Below, piece after piece: positions 1-10,100 of a stretch of DNA of 27,500 nt (positions within the stretch are counted from its first letter, which is position 1; every line of letters begins with the position of its first letter). The notes below the pieces were generated by a model that worked only from the letters and a program-made list of their open reading frames with translations, had not been told where the DNA came from and searched no databases. The stretch comes from Prorocentrum cordatum (taxonomy: Eukaryota > Sar > Dinophyceae > Prorocentrales > Prorocentraceae). A program made the translations under genes and the position numbers. The stretch covers positions 253,530 through 281,029 of the forward strand of contig CAUYUJ010015842.1 of the NCBI GenBank assembly GCA_963575745.1, in the 5' to 3' direction.

Positions 1-334
1 CAAAAAATAAGGTAAAGTGGACATTCGCGCGCGCAAGACGAAATCCTTCCAAAAGCTTAGTGTTCGGAGCGATTTCAACATAAAAACATCAAAAAACTAA
101 TGGTTTTTCAACAAAAAAATGTCAAAATCTCATCCCGCGCGCTCTTGCGGATTCGTAGGAAACCCAACACTTTTTAAACATTTCTGTCAAACGGGCTTTT
201 GCGAGCAACTTTTTCGAACTTCTGCGACAACGGTTGCGCACCTGCCAGGGCCATCATCCCTGTCAAATAATACCATGCGGGACACATTCGTTTTTTCTTC
301 GCGCGCGCACGCCGAAATCTCCAAAAACCATTGG
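1..334 (+). repeat. Outer left arm of nested foldback structure
   Basis: This segment is the reverse complement of 1411-1744 over 334 bases with no indel and two mismatches that I can see (near 77 and 102). It mixes AT-rich runs with CGCGCGCGC tracts. The left limit may lie outside the window. Confidence 0.95.
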
Positions 335-457
335 GTTCTTAAGAATTTTACCACCGCGCATCATAAAATCACACGAATCGCACCGTAGGTCCTCGAAAAA
401 CAGCTGCACGACTTTTCAAAATTTCCACCCGCGCGCGCTGTCCAGCCGCTTCAGCGG
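335..457. other. Left spacer between outer and inner foldback arms
   Basis: This is a unique-looking stretch of about 120 bp with CGCGCGCGC runs; it has no counterpart in the 261-bp right spacer. Confidence 0.6.
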
Positions 458-698
458 TCTGTGGGTGTGTACTCCACGCCAGTGTAGTAGCCACGGTCGT
501 CCGCAGGCCACGAAGTGAAGTGTCCGAACGTCATAGGGCGGGAAGCTGGGTGTGGGTGGTGGCGAAGAGTCGTGTGGATATTTGGTAGAGCTTGCACTGC
601 CCCCCCACAAAGTGGGGGTATTGGCTGGCGTCGCATGAAAACCCTGGCACTGGTGAGAACACTGAGCGTTCGGGTAAAGTGATTGTTGTTGTTGTTGG

Positions 699-741
<43 letters not shown>

Positions 742-742
742 G
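458..742 (+). repeat. Inner left arm of foldback, with (GTT)n
   Basis: Bases 458-685 are the exact reverse complement of 922-1149 as far as I can read, with no gap. The arm then continues into a GTT tract (683-742) that is complementary in kind to the CAA tract of the right arm. Confidence 0.95.
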
Positions 743-892
743 AATGTTACTTACGAAGCAATTACTATTGTTGGACCCCCTCCAGGCGCTTTGGCGCTCT
801 CGCCTCGGCGCCGGCTACACTTGCATTGAAAAGGACGCTCACGCTCGAGCGGCTTGGGGGGGCGCCAAAGCTGGCCCCCAAACAACAACAAC
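741..892 (+). repeat. Foldback loop element, copy 1
   Basis: The loop begins GAATGTTA after the GTT tract, carries CAGGCGCTTTGGCGCTCTCG and ends GGCGCCAAAG...GGCCCCCAAAC. Its edges form an imperfect inverted repeat around GGCGCTTTGGCGC and GGCGCCAAA. A second copy lies at 2930-3063, also with GTT on the left and CAA-like sequence on the right. Confidence 0.85.
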
Positions 893-1149
893 CACAACCA
901 CAACAACAACAACAACAACAACAATCACTTTACCCGAACGCTCAGTGTTCTCACCAGTGCCAGGGTTTTCATGCGACGCCAGCCAATACCCCCACTTTGT
1001 GGGGGGGCAGTGCAAGCTCTACCAAATATCCACACGACTCTTCGCCACCACCCACACCCAGCTTCCCGCCCTATGACGTTCGGACACTTCACTTCGTGGC
1101 CTGCGGACGACCGTGGCTACTACACTGGCGTGGAGTACACACCCACAGA
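881..1149 (-). repeat. Inner right arm of foldback, with (CAA)n
   Basis: This arm is the inverted copy of 458-742. The CAA tract (881-924) is interrupted by two CCACAA units, paired with a GGTGTT interruption in the left arm only in part, so the microsatellites have drifted while the unique arm sequence has not. Confidence 0.95.
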
Positions 1150-1229
1150 AGTTGTTAAGCCTACGTTCGTACACCCACAGAAGTTGTTAAGCCTTGTTAA
1201 CCCACAGAAGTTGTTAAGCCTTCCACAGA
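1141..1229 (+). repeat. Tandem repeat, ACCCACAGAAGTTGTTAAGC x3
   Basis: Three copies start at 1141, 1173 and 1200. The first overlaps the terminus of the inner foldback arm, so the array seems to have grown from the arm end. Confidence 0.9.
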
Positions 1230-1410
1230 ACATCTGTTGCATATGATGCATATGGTACATGATACACATGATACACATGATACGTACTCACAAGATAGTT
1301 GATCACATCTTTAGGGCAAATTCCTGAGGGATGTGGGAATACACAAGAGAGAGAGAGGATATGGTTGTCCCGATGGTTGTCTCGATGGTTGTCCCGATGG
1401 TTGTCCTGAT
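1230..1410 (+). repeat. Right spacer with ATACACATG and 12-bp arrays
   Basis: Short units ATGATACAC repeat near 1256-1283. A 12-bp unit CGATGGTTGTCC is repeated about four times at 1360-1410 and abuts the outer right arm. Confidence 0.8.
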
Positions 1411-1744
1411 CCAATGGTTTTTGGAGATTTCGGCGTGCGCGCGCGAAGAAAAAACGAATGTGTCCCGCATGGTATTATTTGACAGGGATGATGGCCCTGG
1501 CAGGTGCGCAACCGTTGTCGCAGAAGTTCGAAAAAGTTGCTCGCAAAAGCCCGTTTGACAGAAATGTTTAAAAAGTGTTGGGTTTCCTACGAATCCGCAA
1601 GAGCGCGCGGGATGAGATTTTGACATTTTTTTGTTGAAAAACCATTGGTTTTTTGATGTTTTTATGTTAAAATCGCTCCGAACACTAAGCTTTTGGAAGG
1701 ATTTCGTCTTGCGCGCGCGAATGTCCACTTTACCTTATTTTTTG
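1411..1744 (-). repeat. Outer right arm of nested foldback structure
   Basis: This arm is the inverted copy of 1-334. Position 1 pairs with 1744 and 334 with 1411. The sequence after 1744 (to about 1966) is AT-rich and has no feature I recognise. Confidence 0.95.
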
Positions 1745-1966
1745 CAAGGGATTCTTGAAATTTGATTATATTAGAACAAGAAATGTCATTTTATAGTGTT
1801 TTTTGCAAGGGAAAACGGATTACAACAAAACAACCGGATCTGGATCACATCGTTTTACCTGAGGCTTCCTCACGAAAATGATGAAAATGTAGCTGCGGCC
1901 TAGGCGGCGCAGGGGGGGCGTGCACCAGGGGGCCCAACAATAATTATTCTTTAGAATAAATAATGT

Positions 1967-2895
1967 TCAACAACGCTCCCGCTCGAGATTTCCTTCTTTC
2001 TCACTCAAGACCGGTGCTCTTGCTTGCCGCCGAAAGCTGCCGTCCCGACAAAACCACCGCTACCGCTCGAGATTTCCTCCCGCTTCACCCTGGACTGGCG
2101 CGTTACTGTTTCCTCTTATCAGCGCCGCCCCCAGCACCGCTCCCGCTCGAGACCTACACCCTTTTTTTACTCAAGGCGGTGCTCCTCCTCGCCGCCAAAA
2201 GCCGCCGTCCCAACAAAACCAGCGCTACCGCTTGAGACGTCCTCCCGTTTTGCGCTCCGGCGCCCTCTTCTTTTTTGCAGTGGCGCCGCTTCCAGCATGA
2301 ACAACGCTCCCGCTCGAGGCTTTCCATGTTGTCCCTCAGGACGGTGCTGTTCCTCGCCGCCGACAGCCCCCATCCCGACAGAACCACGGTTCCCGCTCGA
2401 GACTTCCTCCCTTCTTGCTCAAGGCGGTGTTCGTTTTCGCCGCCGACAACAGCCGCCCCAACAAAACCAGCATTCCCGCTCGAGACATCGTTTTGTTTTA
2501 CGCTGGACTACCGCCGTACTCTCTTCAGCATTGGCGCCGCTCCCAGCAACAACAGCGGCCCTGCTCGAGACTTCTTCCCATTCTATTCAGGGCCAGGTCC
2601 TTGCGTCGCCGCCGACAGCCCCCATCCACACCAAGGCAATCCCGTCGCTCGACACTTCCTTGTGCTTTACCCTTGGCTGGGGCTCCACTGGCGGTCTCGC
2701 ATCGGCGCAGCAAGGCGCGGGCATGCGTTTTCGAGGCGGGATATGTTGAACTTGCTCGGATGAGGTGTTTGCAAGGCCCTATTGGGCGGGAGATCTGGGA
2801 ATGGGAATAACGGGCCCCGCTATAGAACAAGAGTCCCGCATGATGGGGATGGTGATCATGATGGTCAAATGCTTCGTGAAGAAACATCGCGCGTG
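1967..2895 (+). repeat. Tandem duplication of about 1 kb, copy 1, made of CTCGAG units
   Basis: Two alternating subunits of about 75-110 bp recur, each starting near CGCTCCCGCTCGAGAC. One carries CTCAAGGCGGTGCTCCTCCTCGCC, in parts no longer than 20 bases conserved; the other carries ACGCTGGACTGG and TTGGCGCCGC. The 3' end has CGCTATAGAACAAGAGTCCC followed by a GATGGTGATCATGATGG motif. The same order recurs at 3060-3965. Several frames are open in both copies because the unit lacks stops, so I do not call a protein. Confidence 0.9.
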
Positions 2896-2905
2896 AGGGT
2901 AACAT

Positions 2906-3063
2906 TATAATTGTTGCTGTTGGTGTTGTTGTTGTTGAATGTTAAGTACGATCCCCCCAGGCGCTTTGGCGCTCTCGCCTCGGCGCCGTCTACATTTGCA
3001 TTGAAAAGGACGCTCACGTTCGAGCGCTTGGGGGGGCGCCAAAAATTGGCCCCCCAACAACAT
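2906..3063 (+). repeat. GTT tract plus foldback loop element, copy 2
   Basis: GTT-rich sequence (2909-2938) is followed by GAATGTTAAGTACG and a copy of the 741-892 element, ending in CCCCCCAACAACATCAAC. It sits between the two 1-kb duplicates and may have been involved in the duplication. Confidence 0.85.
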
Positions 3064-3965
3064 CAACGCTCCCGCTCGAGAATCCCTTTTTTTACTCAAG
3101 GCCGGTGCTCTTGCTCGCCGCCGAAAGCCGCCGTCCCAACACAACCAGCGCTAGAGCTCGAGACGTCCGCCCGTTTTACCTTGGACTGGCGCGCGAGTTG
3201 TTCCTCTCATCGGCACCGCCTCCCCAGCAACAACAACGCTGCCGCTCGAGACCGTCGCCCTTTTTTACCCAAGGCGGTTTTCTCGCCGCCGAAAACCGCC
3301 GTCCCGACAAAACCAACGCTACCGCTCGAGACGTCCTCCCGTTTTACGCTGGACTGGTGCCCTCTTCTTTTTTGCGTTGGCGCCGCTTCCGACAAGAACA
3401 ACGCTCCCGCTCGAGGCTTTCTATCCATTGTTTCCTTAGGACGGTGCTGTTCCTCGCCGCCGACAGCCCCCGTCTCGACAGAACCACGGCTCCCGCTCGA
3501 GACTTCCTCCCTTCTTACTCAAGGCGGTGTTCCTCCTCGCCGCCGACAACCGCCGTCCAAACAAAACCAGCGTTCCCCCTCGAGACTTCTGTTTGTTTTA
3601 CGCTGGGCTACCGCCCTACCCTCTTCAGCATTGGGTCCGCTCCCAGCAACAACAGCGGCCCCTTCTATTCAGGACCAGGTCCTTGCGTCGCCGCCGACAG
3701 CCCCCATCCACACCAAGGCAATCCTGTCGCTCGACACTTCCTTGTGCTTTACCCTTGGCTGGGGCTCCACTGGCGGTCGCGCATCGGCGCAGCAGGGCGC
3801 GGGCATGCGTTTTCGAGGCGGGATCTGTAGAATTTCAGGGAGGAGGTGTTTGCAAGACCCTATTGGGCGGTAGATCTGGGAATGGAAATAACGGGCCCCG
3901 CTATAGAACAAGAGTCCCGCATGATGGAGATGGTGATCATGATGGTCGCATGTTTCGTGAGGGCA
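3060..3965 (+). repeat. Tandem duplication of about 1 kb, copy 2
   Basis: This copy parallels 1967-2895 unit by unit, including the terminal CGCTATAGAACAAGAGTCCC. It differs by scattered substitutions and by loss of one short segment near 3660, where the CTCGAGACTTCTTCCC found at 2573 is absent. Confidence 0.9.
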
Positions 3966-3994
3966 GAATGAATGTCGTTGTTGTGTTTTGATGT

Positions 3995-4255
3995 CGTCGC
4001 CCCACCCACGACCCACCCGCGACCCACCCAGCGACCCACCCCGCGACCAAGCCCGCGACCCACCCGCGACCCACCCCGCGACCCACCAACGACCCAACCC
4101 GCAACCACCCAGCGACCCACCCCGCGACCCACCCGCGACCCTCCCGCGACCCACCCGCGACCCCCCCCGCGATCCACCCGCGACCCACCCCGCGACCCAT
4201 TCGCGACCCATCCACGACCCACCCCGCGACCCACCCTCAAGGGAGGAAAAACCAC
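3995..4255 (+). repeat. CGACCCACC minisatellite
   Basis: Units CGACCCACC and CGACCCACCCCG recur about 25 times with small variants (CGACCCTCC, CGACCAAGC). Their length is not a fixed multiple of three across the array. Confidence 0.9.
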
Positions 4256-4667
4256 CCGGACCCGACAATTGACGTTTACTAAACGGCCCTGGGCGTTGAC
4301 TAAACAGCCCTGCCCTGTTCGATTCGTTCCTTGTGTGCATTTACTAAACGGCTTCGCTTGTCGGCGTGATTCTGGGGTGGATTTTCTGCCCTCTACACCC
4401 GCGACCTGCCAGCGACCCACCCATATTGATTTAACGAAAAAGTCGGCGCCTGCGGCGGGCTCGCTGTATAATTTGAGAAACTTTGGCGCCAGCGGCGGGC
4501 TTCTCCAGAGTCTCGCAAACTGCCAACGTCCCAACCGCCCCCATCACTCTTATCCGCATCTGCGGGGTGCTATGTATCTATAATTATGTGTGCGTGCGCA
4601 TGAACCGTACTAGCCAGAGTGATCCCTGGGCCCTGTCGTTGGCCATTCATGTTTAGCCATTCGCCTT
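4256..4667. other. No gene seen
   Basis: Only short repeats are visible: ACTAAACGGC/ACTAAACAGC motifs three times (4277-4352) and a GGCGCC...GCGGCGGGCT motif twice (4444-4502). No coding exon is recognised. Confidence 0.6.
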
Positions 4668-4805
4668 GTGCAACTTACGCGGTCCATCATATGTGGCGCA
4701 ACATACGTGGGATAAGATATGTGGTGCAACTGATGTAGTGCAATCTACGAGGTGCGATCTACGTTGTGCACTATGTTTTGCGATAGTCTATGTGCGGTCA
4801 TTGGT
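4668..4805 (+). repeat. 14-bp satellite, array 1
   Basis: Successive 14-mers read like GTGCAACTTACGCG, GTCCATCATATGTG, GCGCAACATACGTG, GTGCAACTGATGTA, GTGCAATCTACGAG. The consensus GTGCAACATACGTG is the reverse complement of the unit at 22743-23240. Confidence 0.85.
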
Positions 4806-5034
4806 TCTGTAACTGTTTTTCCAATTCTGGGATTTGAAGCCCAGGAGGGCTGCAGCGTTGATTTTTGCTGGAGGCTGTTGGACCCCAATTGTACAAACTA
4901 CCATACATACAAACCATCATAATGGAACTGCAAGGCTTGCACCAGTAACCGCGAACACCTGGGTGCAATGGCCAGGTTTGGCGCTCTGCTGCTCTGCAAA
5001 CGTTGCGAGCTCAGAGGGGTTCCTGCTCCCTCGA

Positions 5035-5455
5035 GTCTCTCTCTCTCTCTCTCTCTCTCCCTCTCTCCGCTTCTGTTCCTCTGCCTCTCGGCCTCATCTG
5101 CAGGAGTGGAGGAGGAGGACAAGGAGGCAGGAGGAGGCAGACAAACAGGGAAATGGAGGCAGACAATCTGGGGAAATGAGAAGGCAGACAAGAGGAGGAG
5201 GAGGAGGCGGAGGAGGAGGAGGAGGAGGAGGAGGAGGAGGAGACGAGCGCAACAAGAAGGGGGAGGGGGATGAGAGCAGCACCAGCACGAGAGGGGGTCC
5301 GCAGCAGAAGGAACAGAAGACGGAGAAGGAACACGAAGAGAGGGGGGGGCAACAGGAGGAGGACGCACAGCAGGAGGAATCGGAGGAGGAGGAGGGGGGA
5401 GGAGGAGGAGGAGGAGGAGGAGGAGGAGGAGGAGGAGGAGGAGGAGGTCGCATAG
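5035..5455 (+). repeat. CT tract and GGA purine tracts
   Basis: (CT)n at 5035-5070 is followed by purine-rich sequence 5107-5455 with near-pure GGA runs at 5189-5240 and 5384-5447. The interval 4806-5034 shows no gene. Translations are poly-Gly, poly-Arg or poly-Pro and are not credible proteins. Confidence 0.9.
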
Positions 5456-5572
5456 CAGGAGGAATGGGAGGAGGCTGGGACAGAGAGGGGAACGAACGGA
5501 GAGGGAGAGGAGACTCAGCCAACAGAAACGAAGACGATCAGTGGGTGCTGGGAGGGCTGTCCATACATCTGT

Positions 5573-5640
5573 AAACATGTAAACGTCTACGTCGACGTTT
5601 ACACATGTAAACATGTGTGTCCCTATATATGTTCACATAT
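5573..5640. repeat. Imperfect palindrome around GTCGACG
   Basis: ACATGTAAACGTC is followed, after a few bases, by GACGTTTACACATGT, forming a cruciform-capable hairpin; ATATATGTTCACATATG follows. Confidence 0.75.
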
Positions 5641-6667
5641 GTCAAAACGTATGTCTCTAGACGTACACAGTCAGCGTTGCCCAAAACCATATGAGATGCA
5701 CTTGTTACTCGCTTCTCTCTGGTTGTAAACGTGTTTGCGAGTACGAACTGTACACAACTATGCACAATCTCTCTCTCTCTCTGTCGTACTGAGCTTCCCC
5801 CCGTTCTGCTACCAGTGCTTACCTCATCGCCCATATCAACTCGATCTGCTGTCTGTTCTCTGCACTCCAATTATCTTAGAGAAACTCCCGTCTCTCACTG
5901 CTGAGCTCAGCCCTCTGCTCTTTGAAATGTCTCTTGTGTCATTTACTACCGACCCTCTCGTACTAACCGTGGTCGCGAAGACCTACAATACAATGGCCAA
6001 ACATGCAAGTGGTCGCGAAGTGCAGAATCTGGGGTCCAAAATCTGGACTGGACCCAGGAATCTGGAACATAAAAACCAGGAACCTGGCAGCCCACCGAAA
6101 TCGGCCCCGAAGCGGAAGCCTGGATCCCCAGCCGCCCACCGAAATCGGCCACCACCTTCACTAGCAATTTCCACGACCCGTGCAAGCACTGATCGGGGAA
6201 CATCAGCCTTCGGAGGTCCGCCATGTCTCTTTGCGTCGGCGTGGCGCGCGCCATGGGGCAGCGCCGGAGGCTACGCCATGGCGGCCCGGCGCCGACCCGA
6301 ATCGTGTTCGTGAGCCCGTGCCCGACGCCTCAGCGGGGTCCCGCGCCGACCCGACCACGCGGGCGCACGGGTGCCCAGCTCTGAGGGCGGCGTGAGCAAG
6401 ACATTCGGAGAACGACCCAAAGATCCGACGACCCCAGAACGTAGTGGGCCCCGGAAACGGCAGGGCCGTTCATCGTTCACCGCTTTCGAACAAGCGTCTC
6501 TTGAAAATGGGAGCGGTAACAAAAAACGGCGAGCAGAAACGGCCAACAAACGGCTCCGGGATTGGAACCGCAAGCCGTAACCGGCAACAAAACAGCGACG
6601 GGAACGGCAACGAGAACTGCAAAACGGAACTGGTAACAAAAACACCCTGTCGTTTCCTTTGGACGCC
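5641..6667. other. No recognised gene; short direct repeats
   Basis: GCCCACCGAAATCGGCC occurs at 6090 and 6134. Sequence 6510-6650 is a degenerate run of AAACGG/GGAACGGCAAC motifs. GTGGGCCCCGGAAA (6447) is inverted at 6871-6885, outside the element at 6668-6860. Frames are open in several phases without a family match. Confidence 0.5.
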
Positions 6668-6860
6668 CGAAATGGGTACGGAAAGAATGGGTACAATGCC
6701 CCACAACAAATGTTGTCCCACACCAACAGCGGCCGCTGTTGGGCAGGCGGCCTTCTGTCTCGAATGTGCACAGGCCGCGGCGGCGTGGACAGCGAGCACT
6801 GTTCAGAATGAAAAGGAACTGCTGTTGAGCATTGTACCCATTCTTTCCGTGCCCGTTTCG
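6668..6860. mobile_element. Family 2 short inverted-repeat (MITE-like) element, full copy
   Basis: Terminal arms 6668-6699 and 6829-6860 are 32 bp each and pair with two mismatches. They start CGAAATGGGTACGG and contain AAAGAATGGGTACAATGC. The 193-bp element has no coding capacity. A target-site duplication is not evident. Half of the same element recurs at 11427-11537. Confidence 0.85.
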
Positions 6861-7077
6861 CTCGTGCAGATTTCCAGGGCCCACCGAACCCGAGAAGTCC
6901 CGACCCCTTTCCCGAGGGCAGACTTCCGTCCCCGATGCGTGCTAGCTGCTCCCATGGGCCCGCCGACGAGCCCCGGAGGCAAACCACGATGACAGCCACG
7001 CCCGCTCGGAAGACGTCGGAGATCTGGGCCCCTCCGGGCGGCACGAGCAATTCCGAAAGTCTGTGCATCCGCGCGGC

Positions 7078-7153
7078 TCAGACGCCGAAGCCGTAGATGG
7101 TGCGACCCTGGCGCTTCAGGGCGTAGACCACGTCCAACGGGCTCACCGTCTTC
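7078..7153 (-). CDS. Histone H4 exon 5 (C-terminus and stop)
   Basis: The 76-nt exon supplies the last base of an Arg codon, then [16 protein letters not shown] and RTIYGFGV and a TGA stop at 7080-7078. It covers helix alpha-3 and the C-terminal strand (canonical residues 79-102). Changes are T82S, A83P, M84L, L97I and G102V. The acceptor is GGGCAG|GAAGACG. The heptamer CAGGAAG is present at both borders of intron 4. Length to the stop matches the family exactly. Confidence 0.97.
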
Positions 7154-10100
7154 CTGCCCGGCGGAGCAGCGGAAGACTGGCGTATGGAGGCTTTTCCAGC
7201 ATGGAGCGGTCTTCCGCGAACGAGGGGGGCTCAGACGCATCCAGCAGTCCACCGCGACCCGCAGAGAGGGGCCTAGTCGAGACAACGGCGGCCCTCGCTG
7301 GCGTGCGTGCTTCTGTGGATGAGCTCCTCAGCGCCGCGGCTGGGGCCGCCTCGGACAGAACGCCAGGATAGACCCCAGGAAAGGTCCATGAGCCCATTTT
7401 GGCTAGGTCCATGGACCCATCTTGAGAGGACTGGACCAGGGGCTGTCCTCGCTGGCATTCGTTCTTCTGTGGGTGAGCTCCTCACCGCCGCGGCTGGATC
7501 CGCCTCGAACAGAACGCCAGGGTAGACCCCAGAAGAGGTCCATGAGCCCATTTTGGCCAGGTCCATGGGCTCTGGACGCCCGAGTTCTCCGGGGCAACTC
7601 GGGTCCGGGGTAACTCGGGTTCGGGTTCCCGAAAAAGGAACCCGAGTTAGCCCTGACCCGAGTTACCCCTGATGATTCGGGGCTCTGGACGCCCGAGTTA
7701 TCCGGGGTAACTCGGGTCCGGGGTAAGCCGGGTTCGGATTCCCGAAAAAGGAACCCGAGTTAGCCCTGACCCGAGTTACCCCTGATGATTCGGGGCTTTG
7801 AGGACCCATCTTAAGAGGACTGGACCAGGCAGAGGGGCCGCCAGTGCCTCAACGGGCCCTCCTCCGAATGACGCAGGCCGGCTCTCAACACCCGCCTCAA
7901 CATAAAAAACGATCCGCCCGTGATCAGTCCGAAATCTCACTTCCGCCGCCTTCTGCCGGCCTTCCGCCAGATTTCGCCGGCGGAGGCGGCCTCGTTTTCC
8001 TTCCTCCCTGGATGCTCGAAGGCATGACCCTCTTCGGAACGCCCCATGTCAAAGTCGCCCTAGAGCGCGCCGCCCGGGCCGGGGGCGCCCTCCACGGATT
8101 CCATCTCTCCGCCGTGATGCCCCGAAACGGCCCGGGCCCACCCAGGAAGAGCAGGGCGATCGCCGCTGGAGGACGCCCCCCCCCCCCCCCCCCACCCACT
8201 TCCAATCTTATGTCGGGCGTGTCCCCCTACAGGGGGATATTCGACGAAAAATAAAAAAAATATCCCAAAAATGAACCAAAAAGGTCAAACATACTAAAAA
8301 AAAATAGTCCCCGGACTATTTTTGGATTATTTTGGGGGTATGTTCTATTTTTCGTCGAAAATCCCCCTGTAGGGGGACAGGCCCGACTTAATTCCAATCC
8401 AAGAGATCGGCTGGGCTGATTCACTGTCGCTGGGGCCCGCCGACGCAGAGTCACCGCGGGCTCCCTCCCACCTGAAGGTCGGGTCGGCAGGCAAGGGGGG
8501 GGCAGCGAGAAGCGAGAAGGCCTTCTCAGAAGGCTCGGAAGTCCTCCGGCCTTCTGGGAAGATTTCGGATCTCCCCCCGAAGACACAAGAAACAACTTCT
8601 CAGAGGGCGCGAAGGTTTCTGAGAAGTGCCGCCGCCGCCTGAGAGGGCCTTCTTCGTCTCACTGCCCCCTATCGCTCGCCGCCGAGGGAGGGGGAAACCA
8701 TAGGGGGGGCCTCGCTCAGGGGCGGGGGACATCGACCTGGAATCGGACATCTATATATATATATATACACATATATATTACATCGTATGTGTGAGTGTGA
8801 GTGTGAGTGTGAGCGTGAGTGCGAGCGTGAGCGTGTGTGTGAGTGTGAGTGTGGGCGTGAGTGTGGATGTGAATGTGTGTGTATCGCCGCTGGGTCCACG
8901 ACAGGCCCCCGATGGCAGATCCGCGCGACCCCGGGAGGGCGGGCCACTGCCCCCCCCCTTGTCGGCGAGTGCTCCCCTGAGCGGGGCGGGCGCCCTCCGG
9001 ACCCCCCCCTGTCGGAGCTGACTGGGCGCTTGGGGGGCCGATGCCCTCCTCCCTTCCTCCTCCTCCTCCTCCTCTCTCCTCCTTCCTCTCCTTCCTCCCT
9101 CCTCCCTCCTCCCCTCTCCTCCTCCTCCTCCTCCTCCTCCTCCTCCTCCTCCTCCTCCTCCTCCTCCTCCTCCTCCCCACCCCCCTGTGCCTATTCCCCC
9201 CTACCGTTCGGTCGGGCATGTCCTGCTACAGGCGGACGTTTGAGTACAAATTACTCCGACGGTAGGACCCCACACGAGAATCTGTTTAGCTTACCTGGGG
9301 TTCTCCTCCTGCCCCCTCCCCTCTCCCACCTACTCCTGCCTCATCCTTCTCCTCCTGCCTGCTCCTCCTCCTTCCTCAACCCCTGCCTCCTCCTCCTCCT
9401 CCTCCTCCTCCTCCTCCTCCTCTTGCCTCCTCCTCCTCCTCTAGCCTCCTCCACCACCTTCTCCTCCTCCTGTTTCCTCCTCATCGTTACGCCTCCTCCC
9501 CCCGTTCCCCCTGTTGGTCCTGCCTCCTGCGTCCTCCTCCTCCTGCTTTCCCTTTCCCTCCTCCTCCTCTTCCTCCTCCCCTCTCCCGCCTCCTCATCTC
9601 CCTCTCCCTCCTTCGCCTACTCCTCCTCGTCTCCATCTTCCTCCCCCTCCTCTTCTCCCTCCTCCTCCTGCCTCCTTAGGCATCCTGCCACCTCCTGGGG
9701 CCTCTTGGGGCCTCCTGGAGCCTTCTGGGCCTTCCGGGACATCCTGGGGCCTCCTAAGGTACTCCTCTTCCTCCTTGTCCTCCTCGTCCTTCTCGCCTTC
9801 TACCTCCTCCTCGTCTTCCTCCTTTTCTTTCTCGTCCTGCATCCTCCTTCCTCCTTCGCCCCATCCTCCTCCTCCTCCTCCTCCTCCTCCTCCTCTTCCT
9901 CCTCCTCCTCGTGCGGAACACGACCCAGAGGAAGCGCACGACGTGCGTCCCAAGAGATACGCGCCGGAAAACGACTCAGAGGAAGCGCGCGCCGGAGGAT
10001 GACCCGGAGGACGACCCGGAGGAAGCACGGGAGGTGTGGGCCGCATAGGGAGGGACCTCCCGCCTAAGACTTCCTCGCAATTCACTCACAGACGAGCCTC

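Noticed and set aside
2024-3873. Homologous open frames in the two 1-kb duplicates, which suggested a repeat protein
   Set aside because: At least three frames are open in both copies because the repeat unit contains few stops, and no frame shows preferential conservation by eye.
4834-5614. Gly-, Pro- or Leu-rich proteins on both strands
   Set aside because: They are read-through of GGA/CT simple repeats.
7385-7405. Possible spliced-leader relic (AGCCCATTTTGGCT resembles part of the dinoflagellate leader)
   Set aside because: Only about 11 bases match in a row, the 5' part and the CAAG end are absent, the second repeat copy differs (TTTTGGCC), and no downstream coding sequence follows.
8787-10067. 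The longest plus-strand open frame (426 codons)
   Set aside because: It is Ser/Pro/Leu/Cys-rich translation of GTGAGT and CCT repeats and has no domain; several other frames are open too.
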